Shown here piece by piece: positions 8,062 through 16,729 of a stretch of DNA of 64,000 nt. The position numbers were made by a program, and so were the translations under genes. The stretch is from assembly GCA_964583155.1 (NCBI GenBank), contig CAZOUY010000001.1, forward strand, positions 261,644-325,643, read 5' to 3'. The number at the start of each line of letters is the position of its first letter. Position 1 is the first letter of the stretch. The notes under the pieces were generated by a model, which made no database searches, had not been told where the DNA came from, and worked only from the letters and a program-made list of their open reading frames with translations. This DNA is from CAG-826 sp964583155. Its GTDB lineage: Bacteria; Bacillota_I; Bacilli_A; RFN20; CAG-826.

Positions 8062-9321
8062 CTATAATTCATCATCCAAATCATTGATCGGATGACTGGT
8101 TTTGATTCTTCGTGATTTGGTTTCGGTCGCAGTATCGCTCACCGATTTTTCTTCTGGCTCATCATCTTCAAGAGGCTTGATCGAACCTAATATTTTAATA
8201 GCCCCGACGCAATTGGTGTATTGGGCATCGCGAGCGCCTAATGAGGTCGGGGTAATCGTCCGCAAATCCTCACAATTAAGCATCGCCTTCAAGACCTGGG
8301 CCAAGCCATGGAACTTCGTGCCACCACCGATTAGCATGATGGGAAGATTCAAAATCTTAGGGTCATTTTGCTCCGCTAATTCCTGAATACTTGCTAAGAT
8401 CTCATGAGCGTATTCATGGATAAATGTGCCGACTGCCTCTTTCCAATCATCGTAATTGACGTTATAGCGCTCCTTCTTCTCTTTGTTGACAACGGAAAAT
8501 AATGGTGCGTGGAAGCCATAATCCTCCTCTTCGAAGCCAAACATTTCTTTGAGCTGTTGAGCGCCTGAAACATCGATTCCGAAATTGTTCGCCAGACGTT
8601 CACCGATATGGTCAACGCCATGATAAATAAACGTCGAAGCTAGCAGCTGCTTTCTTCCGACCAGATTGATGGTCGTGATTTTGGCGCCTAGATCGATGAT
8701 TAAAAAATCATTGGGAATATTCTTTTGTTGCTTAATGACCTCTAACGCTGCATAGGGAGCAACGATGATTTTGCTGGACCGGAGATTGGCCTGCAAAAGC
8801 GCTTTTTTATAGGAATTCACTAGGTGAATAGGCGCAACATGCAGCTTCGCCCGAATGGTGACGCTATTGGAAATTTGTCCAAGAGGCGGTTCTAAAAATT
8901 GTTGACCACGATCGAGGATAAAGACATCGGGCAAAATATCGATTATGGTCGAATTATCACTTGTTTTTGCCTTTGATAATTGCGATAGAACATTCTCGAT
9001 ATCGAGCTTAGCGATCTTTCCAATCGGCGAAACGATGCTCGTCGTTTGAGCATGCTCATAGACCTCAAAGCCAATCGGCGAAATGACCATCGCGATGTCG
9101 CGAATAGGGCTTGATAAGGCCGAATTCACTTCCTTTAAGGTCGCGGATAGAGCCTTATTGACAGCATTAAAATCACAAATGGTGCCCTCGCTCACCGCTC
9201 CATCTTCAAGAGGTGTCGAAAGGGCCTTAACGACTATCACATAGCCATCAAGAACATAGCCGACCACTAATTTAATAGCCTTCGAAGTAATTTCCAAGGC
9301 ACCAATTAATTTTGTTTCCAT
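8062..9321 (-). CDS. ftsA: Cell division protein FtsA (actin-like)
   Basis: Actin-fold ATPase that links FtsZ filaments to the divisome. The 419-residue form starting at ATG 9321 (METKLIGALEITSK) was preferred over the frame opening at 9357 because AAGGAAGG lies 5 bases upstream. Visible are ALEITSK (phosphate 1), FLIIDLGAKITTINL (phosphate 2) and LIGGGTKFHG (adenosine motif). The C-terminus is acidic and ends SHPINDLDDEL; I see no amphipathic membrane-targeting helix, which FtsA normally carries as its last ~15 residues. Placed between ftsQ and ftsZ as expected. Confidence 0.95.
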   Translation of the reverse strand: METKLIGALEITSKAIKLVVGYVLDGYVIVVKALSTPLEDGAVSEGTICDFNAVNKALSATLKEVNSALSSPIRDIAMVISPIGFEVYEHAQTTSIVSPIGKIAKLDIENVLSQLSKAKTSDNSTIIDILPDVFILDRGQQFLEPPLGQISNSVTIRAKLHVAPIHLVNSYKKALLQANLRSSKIIVAPYAALEVIKQQKNIPNDFLIIDLGAKITTINLVGRKQLLASTFIYHGVDHIGERLANNFGIDVSGAQQLKEMFGFEEEDYGFHAPLFSVVNKEKKERYNVNYDDWKEAVGTFIHEYAHEILASIQELAEQNDPKILNLPIMLIGGGTKFHGLAQVLKAMLNCEDLRTITPTSLGARDAQYTNCVGAIKILGSIKPLEDDEPEEKSVSDTATETKSRRIKTSHPINDLDDEL

Positions 9322-9341
9322 AATTTCCTTCCTTTCCTCCG

Positions 9342-10226
9342 TTATAAAAGACGACAAGCGTTTTCTTTGCCATCATACATACATACTGTATTATAATACG
9401 ATAACGAGTTTATTGTATCATGTTTATATAAATTTTTATCGCTCGTATTTTCAATTGCGTTAAAAATCTGCTGTAATCGCCGTTCCTCAAGAAAATAAGC
9501 AAAGCTCTCATCGCGCATCAGTATACGAACATACTTACCATCACCAAAGGGAAAATAGAAGCCAAATAAGAGCGTTTGACCATCCTTCGTATAGGCAATA
9601 TCAAAATACGCTGCTTGCTTAAGAATCGAAGGAGCGATCTCCTTCATATTTCGTAAAAGCTGGAGCTTTCTTTTTTGGGATTGGGTGGCATCCTGATCCT
9701 GATTTAAAAAAGAAAGATCGCTGATTAGAAGTGGGGTTTCCTCCTCTTGAAAATCATAGGTCGAATCAGGATAGCGAGTTAAAAAATCATTAAGAGTCTC
9801 CCCGTTTGATAGGATATATTCTGCCGTTTGTTCATTTTGACTTTTTAAAACGCATGCGATCTCATCGATCGTAATATCCAGGCCGAAAACATGCCACGAC
9901 ACTTCACAGCTGGCAATAAATTCCTTTTGTGATATTTTTTCGGCGAGCTTTTTCTCATTGATAAAAATTAAAGGTGTGGAATCATGGTACGAGGCATAGG
10001 ATAACAATGTCTTGCGATCCAATAAATACGCCCCCTTAACCTCCGTATTTCGACAAGAAAAAACGGGTAAAAACGGTGATAAACAGAGGGCAAAAATCAC
10101 GATAAGAAAAATCGTCAAACGAAAAGAAAAGGCACGTCGGGCATGATGCTCTTTTTCATCGATTTTCGCTTCAAAAAGATGAATTCTTTCTTCGCTGACA
10201 CTCGTTTTGATCTCTTCCTCATCCAT
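9342..10226 (-). CDS. ftsQ: Cell division protein FtsQ/DivIB
   Basis: Bitopic divisome protein that forms a complex with FtsL and FtsB/DivIC outside the membrane. 294 residues from the ATG at 10226 (MDEEEIKTS), chosen because a GGTGG site lies 8 bases upstream; the open frame extends 10 codons further into murB. One membrane helix near residues 37-60 (LTIFLIVIFALCLSPFL) follows a charged cytoplasmic tail. The extracellular part begins with a POTRA-like block (NTEVKGAYLLDRKTLLSYAS). Sequence conservation is low, as is usual, so the call rests on topology, POTRA and position between murB and ftsA. Confidence 0.85.
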   Translation of the reverse strand: MDEEEIKTSVSEERIHLFEAKIDEKEHHARRAFSFRLTIFLIVIFALCLSPFLPVFSCRNTEVKGAYLLDRKTLLSYASYHDSTPLIFINEKKLAEKISQKEFIASCEVSWHVFGLDITIDEIACVLKSQNEQTAEYILSNGETLNDFLTRYPDSTYDFQEEETPLLISDLSFLNQDQDATQSQKRKLQLLRNMKEIAPSILKQAAYFDIAYTKDGQTLLFGFYFPFGDGKYVRILMRDESFAYFLEERRLQQIFNAIENTSDKNLYKHDTINSLSYYNTVCMYDGKENACRLL

Positions 10227-11106
10227 TGTCTTCACCACCTTGAATCGCAATTTCAAGTTCCAATAAAATAGTATATTTATTATATACTATCTTTTGGATT
10301 GTCGCAACGAATTCAAGCAATTCGTGGGCGGTGGCTCCTTTTTGAAAAATTAAAAAATTAGCGTGTTTATCGCTGATGGCAATATGCTCTGAATGAAATC
10401 CCTTTAATCCCGCTTGTTCAATGATTTGTCCGGCATAATAATGATCACCATTTTTAAACGTTGATCCAAGACTCATCACTCCGTGCGGCTGATGCGCTAT
10501 CCGATATTCATGATATTCCTTCTCTTGTCTTTGTATTTCATGATAATCGCCTTTTTTTAAGGAAAAGCGAGCGCTAAAAAGAAGGCCAAGCGGTCTATTT
10601 TTCACTTTTGATGAGCGGGAAGCGTATTCCATATCTTCCTTTTTAACAATGAGAATCTCACCATCAGGAGTTATAAACAAAAGATCGAGCAGATAATCGC
10701 TGATGGTCTGATGAAAGGCCCCGGAATTATTGATCAAGGCGCCGGCTAAGGTGCCAGGGATATCCTCTAACCCGCTCCATCCCTGATAGCCGGATTGGCT
10801 TAGCTTACGGGCTAAAAAGGAAAGACTAATTCCTGCCTCAACATAGAGGATATCTTCCTTCAGGTAATAATGTTTGGCACATAAATTAATGGCGATCGTT
10901 GGTTGCGGATATTGATCGCGATAGACGAAATTACTGCCCTTTCCGATGTAGAAATGCTGATAATGATGCTTTTTGATATCGTCAAAGGTCAAAAGGGCGC
11001 CTTTAATCGTAAAAATATCGACCTTGGCTACCACGGTTCCACCGATTTTCACCATGGAGATCCTGTTAAGCGGATATTGCGGGTGGATAAGACGATCAAT
11101 AGTCAT
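10219..11106 (-). CDS. murB: UDP-N-acetylenolpyruvoylglucosamine reductase
   Basis: Cytoplasmic FAD enzyme that reduces UDP-GlcNAc-enolpyruvate to UDP-MurNAc. 295 residues. FAD-domain motifs include FYIGKGSNFVYRD and EDIPGTLAGALINNSGA; the catalytic-serine block is SLGSTFKN; downstream motifs are AGQIIEQAGLKGF and ISDKHANFLI; the C-terminal glutamate is in LELEIAIQGG. The Tyr-loop-lacking (type II) pattern is typical of Gram-positive MurB. The start overlaps murG by 11 bp and the end overlaps ftsQ by 8 bp. Confidence 0.96.
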   Translation of the reverse strand: MTIDRLIHPQYPLNRISMVKIGGTVVAKVDIFTIKGALLTFDDIKKHHYQHFYIGKGSNFVYRDQYPQPTIAINLCAKHYYLKEDILYVEAGISLSFLARKLSQSGYQGWSGLEDIPGTLAGALINNSGAFHQTISDYLLDLLFITPDGEILIVKKEDMEYASRSSKVKNRPLGLLFSARFSLKKGDYHEIQRQEKEYHEYRIAHQPHGVMSLGSTFKNGDHYYAGQIIEQAGLKGFHSEHIAISDKHANFLIFQKGATAHELLEFVATIQKIVYNKYTILLELEIAIQGGEDNG

Positions 11107-12142
11107 AGCCTTCGATCACATCCAAGATGGTGCGCGTCGATGATCGATATGTCTTATTAACGAGGCGCTTACGCATTTGAAAAAGCACTTGCGGATTTTT
11201 CAAAAGGTCATCTAAAAAATCGCTTAACCGCTCTTTACTAATATCCTTTTCTTTCATGACGAAGGCTTCATTATTTTGCAAAATCCGAGCGGCATTTTGG
11301 CTTTGATGATCATGCTTAACATAGGGCGAAGGAATCAAAAGAGCGGGAATCGCCAGGGCTTGAATTTCAAAGATGCTCGTGGCCCCGGCCCGCATTACGA
11401 CAAGACTAGCGCGACTCATATAGGCCAATATTTCATTGCTATATGCTAGTAAACGCACATTCATCCCCCAGGATTCTTGTTTGGCCTTTTCATAATGCTT
11501 CTGTCCGGTAATAACCGTGAATTCTACGCCTTTTAAGCGCTCATCGAGCGTCACAAGGCGAATCGTTTCTAAAAGCGTGGTCGATCCCAAGCTTCCCGCT
11601 AAAAAAAGGATGCGAAAGGGCGTGATATCGTAACGCGTTCTTCGAAGTCGATAGGCTTCATCAGCGCGCGGATTGCCACTGAAGATCATCTTTTTTTGAT
11701 AGCGCGTCGGAATTTCAATATTTTCAAAGGCCGTAAAGAGGTTCGTGGCCTGATATAAGGACCAGGCGTTAGCGTCCCCTAGGACCGCATTTTGCTCATG
11801 AAGAAAAAATCTAATATGCGCTTTTTTCGCTGCACGACTCGCGACAAAGCTCATAAATCCCCCGAAGGCGATGACCGCATCATAATCCTGCATCTTATGC
11901 GCTAAGGATGCGATCTTCTTTTTTAAGAGAATAAGATTTTGTGGCCTTTTAAAATAAGCCTTCGCCTGCGTATAAATCGAAAACGGCACGCGATCGATAT
12001 CATTATCGGTGATTATTCTTTCCTCCAAAGAACCATTCACGATCAAATAACCGACCTGATGCTTTTTTTTAGCTTCTTTTAAAAGGGCGTAAGCCGGATA
12101 GATATGCCCTCCGCTACCGGAGGCGATGAACAAAAGACGCAT
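11096..12142 (-). CDS. murG: UDP-GlcNAc:lipid I N-acetylglucosaminyltransferase
   Basis: Peripheral membrane GT-B glycosyltransferase that converts lipid I to lipid II. 348 residues with the N-terminal glycine loop ASGSGGHIYPA, the second loop HEQNAVLGDANA, the third loop FLAGSLGST, and the donor-binding region RAGATSIFEIQALAIPALLIPSPY. Ribosome-binding site AAAGGAGG lies 6 bases before the ATG at 12142, inside the 3' end of ftsW (29-bp overlap). Confidence 0.97.
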   Translation of the reverse strand: MRLLFIASGSGGHIYPAYALLKEAKKKHQVGYLIVNGSLEERIITDNDIDRVPFSIYTQAKAYFKRPQNLILLKKKIASLAHKMQDYDAVIAFGGFMSFVASRAAKKAHIRFFLHEQNAVLGDANAWSLYQATNLFTAFENIEIPTRYQKKMIFSGNPRADEAYRLRRTRYDITPFRILFLAGSLGSTTLLETIRLVTLDERLKGVEFTVITGQKHYEKAKQESWGMNVRLLAYSNEILAYMSRASLVVMRAGATSIFEIQALAIPALLIPSPYVKHDHQSQNAARILQNNEAFVMKEKDISKERLSDFLDDLLKNPQVLFQMRKRLVNKTYRSSTRTILDVIEGYDY

Positions 12143-13238
12143 TTTTTTCCTCCTTTAATGGTCGTCGACCACAGATAAAGCCTAATGAAAGTAAGCTGAC
12201 CGATAACGATGAACCACCATAACTTATTAAAGGAAGGGTGATACCGGTGACCGGAAATAAAGCCACTACAACCCCGAGATTGATGATCACCTGAATCAAA
12301 ATCAAGCCCAAAAGACCGGTGATCAAAAAGGCATCGAAGGGATCGCTCATCTTCATGGCGTATTTAAAGCCGAAAAAGAACAAAAGAGCGAAAGCCATTA
12401 TCAATAAAAGCCCACCGAGCAATCCGAATTCCTCGACGACGATTGCAAAAATAAAATCGGTCTGCGGCTCGGGAAGATAGAAATGCTTTTGATAGCTATT
12501 TAAAACTCCTTGACCTAAAAGACCACCCGGTCCCATGGCATAGAGGCTTTGAATGATCTGAAAGCCCGTACCAAGGGGATCCTGCCAAGGATCAAAATAC
12601 GATAGGATCCGTTCAAAGCGATAAGGGGCTACCGCGATTAATCCCGCCATCATAGCGACACCCAAAAAGCCCATAATCACGAAATACTTAATGGGAAGCT
12701 TGGATGTAAACATCATTAAAACGATGCTAGATAGCATGACGATAGCCGTTCCAAAATCGGGCTGCAGCATGATCAAAACAAAGCCGATCAATGTTAAAAT
12801 GATCGCGCCCTTAAAGCCTTTGAGCGATTTCGTTTCCTCATAATGCTCGCTTAAAATCGTGCTCACATAAATCACGAGGGCGATTTTAAAAATCTCGGAT
12901 GGCTGAATGGCAAAGGATCCGATTCCAAACCATGAGCGCGATCCGTTACGCACCAATCCTAGACCGGGAATCAAGACGAGTAACAATAATAAAAGCGATA
13001 AGGCCACGAATGTTAAAGAATGCTTTTTTAGAACGCTTGAAGGCACGCGACTAGCGAAAATAAAGGCGAACCCGCCTAATAATGCAAAGAGGCTCTGGCG
13101 CTTTAAATAATAAAATTGATCATTGAATTTAGCCTCGGCCCATATCGAGGAGGCGCTATAGACCATATAAATACCAAAGATGATCAACGAAAAGGTTAAA
13201 ATGATCAACACTCGACGAATTATCTTGCTCTCATTCAT
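12114..13238 (-). CDS. ftsW: SEDS peptidoglycan glycosyltransferase FtsW (or SpoVE)
   Basis: Polytopic SEDS enzyme that polymerises lipid II with a class B PBP. 374 residues and about ten hydrophobic segments; motifs NGSRSWFGIGSFAIQPSE, PDFGTA, a large extracytoplasmic loop containing AMGPGGLLGQG, and the C-terminal ITLPLISYGGSS. In Bacillus the SEDS gene at this dcw position is spoVE, so a sporulation role is possible; sequence alone cannot separate the two here. Neighbouring murD and murG overlap it. Confidence 0.92.
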   Translation of the reverse strand: MNESKIIRRVLIILTFSLIIFGIYMVYSASSIWAEAKFNDQFYYLKRQSLFALLGGFAFIFASRVPSSVLKKHSLTFVALSLLLLLLVLIPGLGLVRNGSRSWFGIGSFAIQPSEIFKIALVIYVSTILSEHYEETKSLKGFKGAIILTLIGFVLIMLQPDFGTAIVMLSSIVLMMFTSKLPIKYFVIMGFLGVAMMAGLIAVAPYRFERILSYFDPWQDPLGTGFQIIQSLYAMGPGGLLGQGVLNSYQKHFYLPEPQTDFIFAIVVEEFGLLGGLLLIMAFALLFFFGFKYAMKMSDPFDAFLITGLLGLILIQVIINLGVVVALFPVTGITLPLISYGGSSLSVSLLSLGFICGRRPLKEEKNASFVHRLR

Positions 13239-14451
13239 AATTATTCTCCTTTATTAGTTTATTGAAATAGGCGCCCCGCTCTTGATAACTATGAAATTGA
13301 TCAAAGGATGAGCATCCCGGAGAAAAAAGAAGATACCACTCTTGATTTTGATATTGCCTGATGATGAAAATAATCTGCGCAAGATCATCATAAAGATGGG
13401 CTTGCGGAAAGATCATAGCGATTTGTGGTCCCGCTTCCCCATATACATAAAGAAGATCATCCTCGCGTAATTCAAGATGTGTAAAATCATCGCTTTTGGC
13501 GTGTCCGCCCATGATTAAAATGCGCCTTCGATCATGAAAGGTGCGTAAGCATTGATTGGTGGAGGCGACATTGGTGGATTTTGAATCGTTGATGATCGTT
13601 AACGGACAATTCATCATCACTTTTTCCATACGATAAGGTAAAGCCTTCATCGACTTTATCGCTAAAAGGGCCTTCTTAACATCTTCGTGATAGAGGCTTA
13701 CAATCACTAATGCCGCTAAGGCATGACGATAATTATGGAGACCTTGAAAATCATCGGGATTTAGATGAAGACTTCTCTTTTTAGCAAGATGATCGAGATC
13801 TTGCCCATGAATGAAGGACGGTACTTCATCATGAAAAAAAAGAAGATGATTATTTTTAACAAGATATGATAAGCGCATCTTGCTTGCGACATAGCCCTCA
13901 TAATTTCTCACCGCATCCAAATGATTAGGATAGATATTGGTTAAATAGGCATAATCCGCCTTTAAATAACGCGTATTTTCAAGCTGAAAGGATGATAATT
14001 CAAGCACGACGTAGGCCTCCTTTTCAATATGATCGAGATAACTCGCTAAAGGAATGCCAACATTGCCGGTCAGATAGACATGCGAAAAGATGGTCTTAAG
14101 CGCCGCTTGAATCATGTTAACCGCGGTGGTTTTGCCGTTTGTACCGCTTACGATAAGATAGTGAATATGCTTCTTTCGTAAAGCAAGATAAGCGAAATCG
14201 ATCTCACTCATCACCTCTTTAGCCAGAACAGAAATCAATTCATAGACCGGGCTCGTAATCTTGATGCCCGGGCTTCGAATCGCGATATCAATAGAGGGCA
14301 TTTCCCTTTTTAGCCGCTCCCATGACCAATAATCATGATCGGCATCCTGGGGATTATCCTCGTAGATTAAAAGACGAACGCGCTTTTCCTTTAAGTATCG
14401 ATAAACGGCCCTTGTGCTGCTATTAAACCCTAAAAGCATGATCGTTTTCAT
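13231..14451 (-). CDS. murD: UDP-N-acetylmuramoylalanine--D-glutamate ligase
   Basis: Cytoplasmic Mur ligase that adds D-Glu to UDP-MurNAc-L-Ala. 406 residues from the ATG at 14451, which forms an ATGA junction with the mraY stop; the open frame extends 25 codons upstream inside mraY but lacks support. N-terminal Rossmann-like domain (IMLLGFNSST), P-loop VSGTNGKTTAVN, ELSSFQLEN and NIYPNHLDAV in the central domain, INDSKSTNVAST and LIMGGHAKSDDF near the C-terminus. Somewhat shorter than the ~450-residue norm. Overlaps ftsW by 8 bp. Confidence 0.95.
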   Translation of the reverse strand: MKTIMLLGFNSSTRAVYRYLKEKRVRLLIYEDNPQDADHDYWSWERLKREMPSIDIAIRSPGIKITSPVYELISVLAKEVMSEIDFAYLALRKKHIHYLIVSGTNGKTTAVNMIQAALKTIFSHVYLTGNVGIPLASYLDHIEKEAYVVLELSSFQLENTRYLKADYAYLTNIYPNHLDAVRNYEGYVASKMRLSYLVKNNHLLFFHDEVPSFIHGQDLDHLAKKRSLHLNPDDFQGLHNYRHALAALVIVSLYHEDVKKALLAIKSMKALPYRMEKVMMNCPLTIINDSKSTNVASTNQCLRTFHDRRRILIMGGHAKSDDFTHLELREDDLLYVYGEAGPQIAMIFPQAHLYDDLAQIIFIIRQYQNQEWYLLFSPGCSSFDQFHSYQERGAYFNKLIKENNYE

Positions 14452-15416
14452 AAAAGCACCTCCAAAATTGTCGCTAAGACCGAAAGAAGAAAGCCTACCA
14501 CATAGAAGACCATGACCACTTTCCATTCCGCCATCCCCTTCATTTCAAAATGGTGATGCAAGGGCGACATTTTAAAAAGACGCTTCCTCGTGGTTTTATA
14601 GCACGCTACCTGCAAAATGACCGATAGGGTCTCAACGATAAATATTCCTCCGCTGATCACGAGCAATAGTTCGCTTCCTAACAAAAAGCTCACCAGCGCG
14701 ATAATGGCCCCTAAAGGTAAGGACCCGACATCACCCATGAATATTTGTGCGGGATGAAAATTGAAGCATAAAAAGCCCAATACTCCTCCGATTAGGCTCA
14801 TCAAAAAGATGGCAATCCCCCACTCCTTATTGATCAAGGCGATAAGTAAGAAGGGCGCTAACGCCATGAGCATCAAGCCCGATGCCAGCCCATCCAATCC
14901 ATCGGTCAAATTGACCGCATTGGCGCTTCCCACCACTAAGACGATCAAAAATGGAACAAATAAGGCGCCTAAATGCCAGGTTGTCTTTGAAAAAATATGG
15001 ATGAGCCATTTGCTTTTTTGATCATAGCCTAGAAAAAGAAGCAGCAAAAGAACGATGGCAATTTCACTGAAAAAGCGGATCTTTCCCGATAGACCTTTGC
15101 CATTATGCATCTTGATTTTCAAATAATCATCGATAAAGCCGATGCAAAAGAAGCTCACGCTCAAGATCATGAGTGCCTGCAGGGGTCGATCCTTAAAAAA
15201 CGGCCATCCGCAGATTAAAGAGGTCAACCATGTCGCCACAAAAATGGCGATTCCGCCCATCGTCGCCGTTTTTTTCTTACTTTGATGCGTATACACGATA
15301 TCATCCTTGATGCTTTGGGATATATGCTTTTGATGCTCTTTCTTGATCAAGTATTTCGTGAAGCCAACCGACAATAGAAACGCCAGCAAAAAGGCTAAAA
15401 AGATTCGTAGCATCAT
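14448..15416 (-). CDS. mraY: Phospho-N-acetylmuramoyl-pentapeptide-transferase
   Basis: Integral membrane enzyme that transfers phospho-MurNAc-pentapeptide to undecaprenyl phosphate, giving lipid I. 322 residues from the ATG at 15416, which overlaps the murE stop as ATGA. Roughly ten hydrophobic segments; motifs TMGGIAIF, FIDDYLKI, the catalytic NLTDGLDGLASG block, FNFHPAQIFMGDVGSLPLG and the HHH motif SPLHHHFEMKG. A complete, standard MraY. Confidence 0.97.
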   Translation of the reverse strand: MMLRIFLAFLLAFLLSVGFTKYLIKKEHQKHISQSIKDDIVYTHQSKKKTATMGGIAIFVATWLTSLICGWPFFKDRPLQALMILSVSFFCIGFIDDYLKIKMHNGKGLSGKIRFFSEIAIVLLLLLFLGYDQKSKWLIHIFSKTTWHLGALFVPFLIVLVVGSANAVNLTDGLDGLASGLMLMALAPFLLIALINKEWGIAIFLMSLIGGVLGFLCFNFHPAQIFMGDVGSLPLGAIIALVSFLLGSELLLVISGGIFIVETLSVILQVACYKTTRKRLFKMSPLHHHFEMKGMAEWKVVMVFYVVGFLLSVLATILEVLL

Positions 15417-16729
15417 CGCGTGGTTTTCCGCCATTTTCGGACCTCTTCTTCGTCATTAAAATAGAATTCTTGACCATTGATATTTTGGATAACCTCATGT
15501 CCTTTGCCAACGATGAGCACCGTATCATTTTTTTGGGCGATATTTAAAACACGGATGATGGCCTTATGACGATCCAATTCAATATGAAAAAACGATTGGT
15601 GATTGATGGCAATATCATGGGCGATTTTTAAAGGATCCTCGTGCCGCGGATTATCATTGGTGATCATCGCATAATCGGCGTAAAGATAAGCCAAATCACC
15701 ATAGCCCGATCTTTTGATGACATCCCTTTCACCGCCCGCGCCAAAAATGAGAAAAAGACGCCCACGCGTTATCTTGCGGACCGCGACTAAAATGGTCTTA
15801 AAGGCGCTTTCGCTATGCGCGTAATCGATGATGACCAGCGGCTTTTTCATTATTACTTGATGTCTACCTAAGGGAAGACGCAGCGACTTTAATCGATATT
15901 TGAGGCTTCTTCCCTTCACGCCATAATATTTAGCGACCGCTATCGCTAAGGAAAGGTTCGTCGCGTTATAGGAAGGAATTCTTTTAATAGGAATCCTATG
16001 GTGATTTTCTTCATAAACAAGATATCCTCTTTTATCTTCCTTTAACGATTCAACATAAATATAAGGACGATGAATTCGTTTAAGAATCGATGGATCCGCC
16101 GCTATGAATTTTTTTCCGACCTGCGCATTTAAATAATCGATTTTACTCGATTGATATTCAAAAAGCGTGCGATGATAGTCGAGATGATCGGAGGTGATAC
16201 CGGTTAAAATGAGCGTTTGAAATAATAAGCCCTCGAGCCTTTTTTCACAAATCCCGATGCTCGAAATTTCCATGATGAAATAGCGGCATTTCAATTCTTT
16301 TGCTTTCATTAATAAATGCACAAGCTCGACCGGATAAGGGGTCGTGTTTTTACTTAAAAAGGCCTTTTTTTCTTTTTTTACCGTCGTCACTAAAAAGGAG
16401 TTCTTCAAAAGCTGATGTATAAAAAAAGCGGTCGATGTTTTGCCATTGGTGCCGGTGACACCGATGAGCGTTAAATATTTTTCCGGATGATCATAAAACC
16501 AAAGTAAAAAGGAAAGGAGCCGCTCCTTTAAAGAGGGAATCTTTCGATCGCTCAAGATGAGACTCGCTCCTCGCCTTTTAGCGTCCTCAATATAGTCATT
16601 GCCCTTTTCGATCGCGATAAATAACGAGCCGCCCTTCACACGCCGCGAATCGTCCTCCACCGCTTCGATCAATGCTTCATAATCCTTTTCGATTCCAAAA
16701 TAATGATATATTTCGCCAATTGTTTTCAT
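15413..16729 (-). CDS. murE: UDP-MurNAc-L-Ala-D-Glu--meso-diaminopimelate ligase
   Basis: Cytoplasmic Mur ligase adding the third amino acid. 438 residues: P-loop GVTGTNGKTSTAFF, ISSIGICEKRLEG, GITSDHLDYH, IDYAHSESAF, and the substrate-specificity motif DNPRHEDP. DNPR with the Arg is the signature of meso-diaminopimelate enzymes, so the peptidoglycan should be DAP-type rather than Lys-type. It is about 50 residues shorter than typical MurE, mostly in the N-terminal domain. The start overlaps the upstream PBP stop as ATGA. Confidence 0.95.
   Translation of the reverse strand: MKTIGEIYHYFGIEKDYEALIEAVEDDSRRVKGGSLFIAIEKGNDYIEDAKRRGASLILSDRKIPSLKERLLSFLLWFYDHPEKYLTLIGVTGTNGKTSTAFFIHQLLKNSFLVTTVKKEKKAFLSKNTTPYPVELVHLLMKAKELKCRYFIMEISSIGICEKRLEGLLFQTLILTGITSDHLDYHRTLFEYQSSKIDYLNAQVGKKFIAADPSILKRIHRPYIYVESLKEDKRGYLVYEENHHRIPIKRIPSYNATNLSLAIAVAKYYGVKGRSLKYRLKSLRLPLGRHQVIMKKPLVIIDYAHSESAFKTILVAVRKITRGRLFLIFGAGGERDVIKRSGYGDLAYLYADYAMITNDNPRHEDPLKIAHDIAINHQSFFHIELDRHKAIIRVLNIAQKNDTVLIVGKGHEVIQNINGQEFYFNDEEEVRKWRKTTR

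Noticed and set aside
9322..9357. Longer FtsA start at 9357
   Set aside because: ATG 9321 has AAGGAAGG at proper spacing and starts at the conserved N-terminus; the extra 12 codons run into the end of ftsQ.
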